DNA from: Ancylobacter novellus
Lineage (GTDB): Bacteria > Pseudomonadota > Alphaproteobacteria > Rhizobiales > Methylopilaceae
Direction of reading: 5' to 3'
DNA length: 64,000 nt
NCBI GenBank assembly: GCA_003241695.1
Contig: QFPN01000002.1
Location: 434,001 to 498,000, forward strand
The position numbers were made by a program, and so were the translations under genes. Each line of letters starts with the position of its first letter. Position 1 is the first letter of the stretch. The notes beneath the pieces are model-generated. The model saw nothing but the letters and a program-made list of their open reading frames with translations. It ran no database searches and was not told where the DNA came from. This document shows, piece after piece, positions 63,068-64,000 of the stretch.

Positions 63068-64000
63068 ATGATCGGCGAATTTTCGCGGCGGCAGTTTTTG
63101 AAAACTGCGGGCGCGGGCGTCGCCGGGACGACGCTCGGAGCGATGGGCTTCGGCGGCGCGGAACAGGCTCTGGCCCAGACCGTGCGGCCCTTCAAGCTCG
63201 CGGAGACGACGGAGACCCGGAACACCTGCCCCTATTGCTCGGTGGCTTGCGGGATCCTGATGTATTCGACCGGCGACGGCTCGGCGAATCTCCCCAAGAC
63301 CGTGATGCACATCGAGGGCGATCCGGACCATCCGGTGAATCGCGGCACGCTCTGCCCCAAGGGCGCGGCGTTGCTCGACTTCGTGCGCGCCGACACGCGC
63401 CTCAAATATCCGATGCGCCGCAAGCCGGGCTCCGACAAGTTCGAACGGGTGAGCTGGGACGTCGCGCTCGACAGCATCGCGCGCCTCATGAAAGACGACC
63501 GCGACAAGAATTTCATCGTGAAGTCGAAAGACGGCGTGACGGTCAACCGCTGGACGACCACGGGCTTTCTCGCGGCGTCCGCCACGACCAACGAAACCGC
63601 GACGCTGACCTACAAGGTCGTGCGCTCGGCGGGCATGGTGGCGTTCGACAATCAGGCGCGCGTCTGACACGGACCGACGGTGGCCAGTCTGGCCCCAACA
63701 TTCGGTCGCGGCGCGATGACAAACTCCTGGGGCGACATCGGCTCCACGGACCTGGTCGTCGTGATGGGCGGCAACGCCGCTGAAGCGCACCCCTGCGGCT
63801 TCAAATGGGCCGTCAAGGCGAAGGAAAACCGCGGCGCCAAGCTGATCGTCGTCGATCCGCGCTACACGCGCACGGCCTCGGTCGCGGACTTCTATTGTCC
63901 GATTCGACCCGGCACCGACATCGCGTTCCTCGGCGGCGTGATCAAGTACCTGCTGGACAACGACAAGATCCAGCATGAATACGTGAAGAACTACACCAAT
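63068..64000 (+). CDS. fdnG: Formate dehydrogenase alpha subunit with selenocysteine, partial
   Basis: This is a periplasmic respiratory formate dehydrogenase large subunit (FdnG/FdoG type). It has a Tat signal (FSRRQFLKTAGAG), a [4Fe-4S] site (NTCPYCSVACGILMY and GTLCPKGAALL) and the molybdopterin core. At 63665-63667 an in-frame UGA lies in DNQARV-U-HGPTVASLAPTFGRG, which is the conserved selenocysteine context; it is residue 200 (E. coli FdnG: 196). The frame continues open to the end of the window. A SECIS hairpin follows the UGA. GGGAGG lies upstream of the ATG. The beta and gamma subunits should follow outside the window. Confidence 0.95.
63665..63696 (+). promoter_or_regulatory. UGA selenocysteine codon with bacterial SECIS hairpin
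   Basis: Eleven bases after the UGA, GG (63679-63680), a bulged U (63681) and GGCC (63682-63685) pair with GGCC (63691-63694) and CC (63695-63696) around the loop AGUCU (63686-63690). This is the same architecture as in E. coli fdnG, including the bulged U needed by SelB. It directs selenocysteine insertion instead of termination. Confidence 0.9.

Noticed and set aside
63665..63667. UGA read as the end of a truncated formate dehydrogenase gene
   Set aside because: The frame stays open and conserved after it, and the residue context and SECIS hairpin are those of selenocysteine formate dehydrogenases.

Overview
The window is GC-rich, densely coded DNA from an alphaproteobacterium. Gene content and order point to Hyphomicrobiales (Rhizobiales). 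The supporting clues are the block fabD-fabG-acpP-fabF-mltG-yicC-gmk, the block lptD-surA-pdxA-rsmA facing pepA-holC, hemB with a DUF6163-type membrane protein and a LdtR-type regulator next to an L,D-transpeptidase, ssb and gyrA-coaD-cyclophilins-queA-tgt on one strand, an Asp-rich (magnesium-type) HemB, and an alphaproteobacterial GTTC-N7-GTTC SOS box. The genus cannot be fixed from the sequence alone.

Layout. 1-2.9 kb: the 5' end of rpsF (minus strand), two tandem outer-membrane beta-barrel paralogues and a transglutaminase-like protein. 3.0-10 kb: type II fatty-acid synthesis, MltG, the YicC endoribonuclease and guanylate kinase. 10-15.5 kb (minus): outer-membrane biogenesis (lptD, surA) with pdxA and rsmA joined by short overlaps; the usual lptF/lptG pair is missing here. 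16-32 kb: pepA and a GNAT gene, an orphan ParD-like antitoxin, holC, secreted proteins of unknown function, a secreted S10 carboxypeptidase-like protein, a YeeE/YedE transporter coupled to an ABC-F ATPase, PhoX phosphatase, a membrane diguanylate cyclase, SelO and hemB. 32-36.6 kb: the LdtR/L,D-transpeptidase cell-wall locus and ssb.

36.6-44.7 kb is the most unusual part: an approximately 8.07-kb integrated element placed exactly at the stop codon of ssb. It carries three consecutive tyrosine recombinases, two small DNA-binding or coiled-coil proteins and a RecD2-like helicase. Most of these genes overlap by 4 nt. The element is bounded by imperfect terminal inverted repeats (GCGGTACA...CCACTGT) and by a 7-bp direct repeat CCGTTCT. 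That repeat is the last codons of ssb, so the SSB C-terminal tail DDDIPF is kept. ssb has an upstream LexA-type box, and its probable native terminator now lies on the far side of the element. Read-through could therefore put the recombinases under SOS control (inference).

44.7-62 kb: an RTX protein, a medium-chain dehydrogenase, ChrA, gyrA, a tRNA-like gene with an aberrant anticodon arm, a 57-aa membrane protein on the minus strand, coaD, two cyclophilins, queA, tgt (with a degenerate zinc site), a type I secretion ABC/HlyD pair, a PPOX-type flavoprotein and a TadG-like von Willebrand protein. 62.4-64 kb: tRNA-Lys(UUU), a TusA-like sulfurtransferase and, divergent from it, a selenocysteine formate dehydrogenase alpha subunit that runs off the right edge. 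It has an in-frame UGA followed by a clear bacterial SECIS hairpin. Short palindromic REP-like repeats lie in several intergenic gaps.
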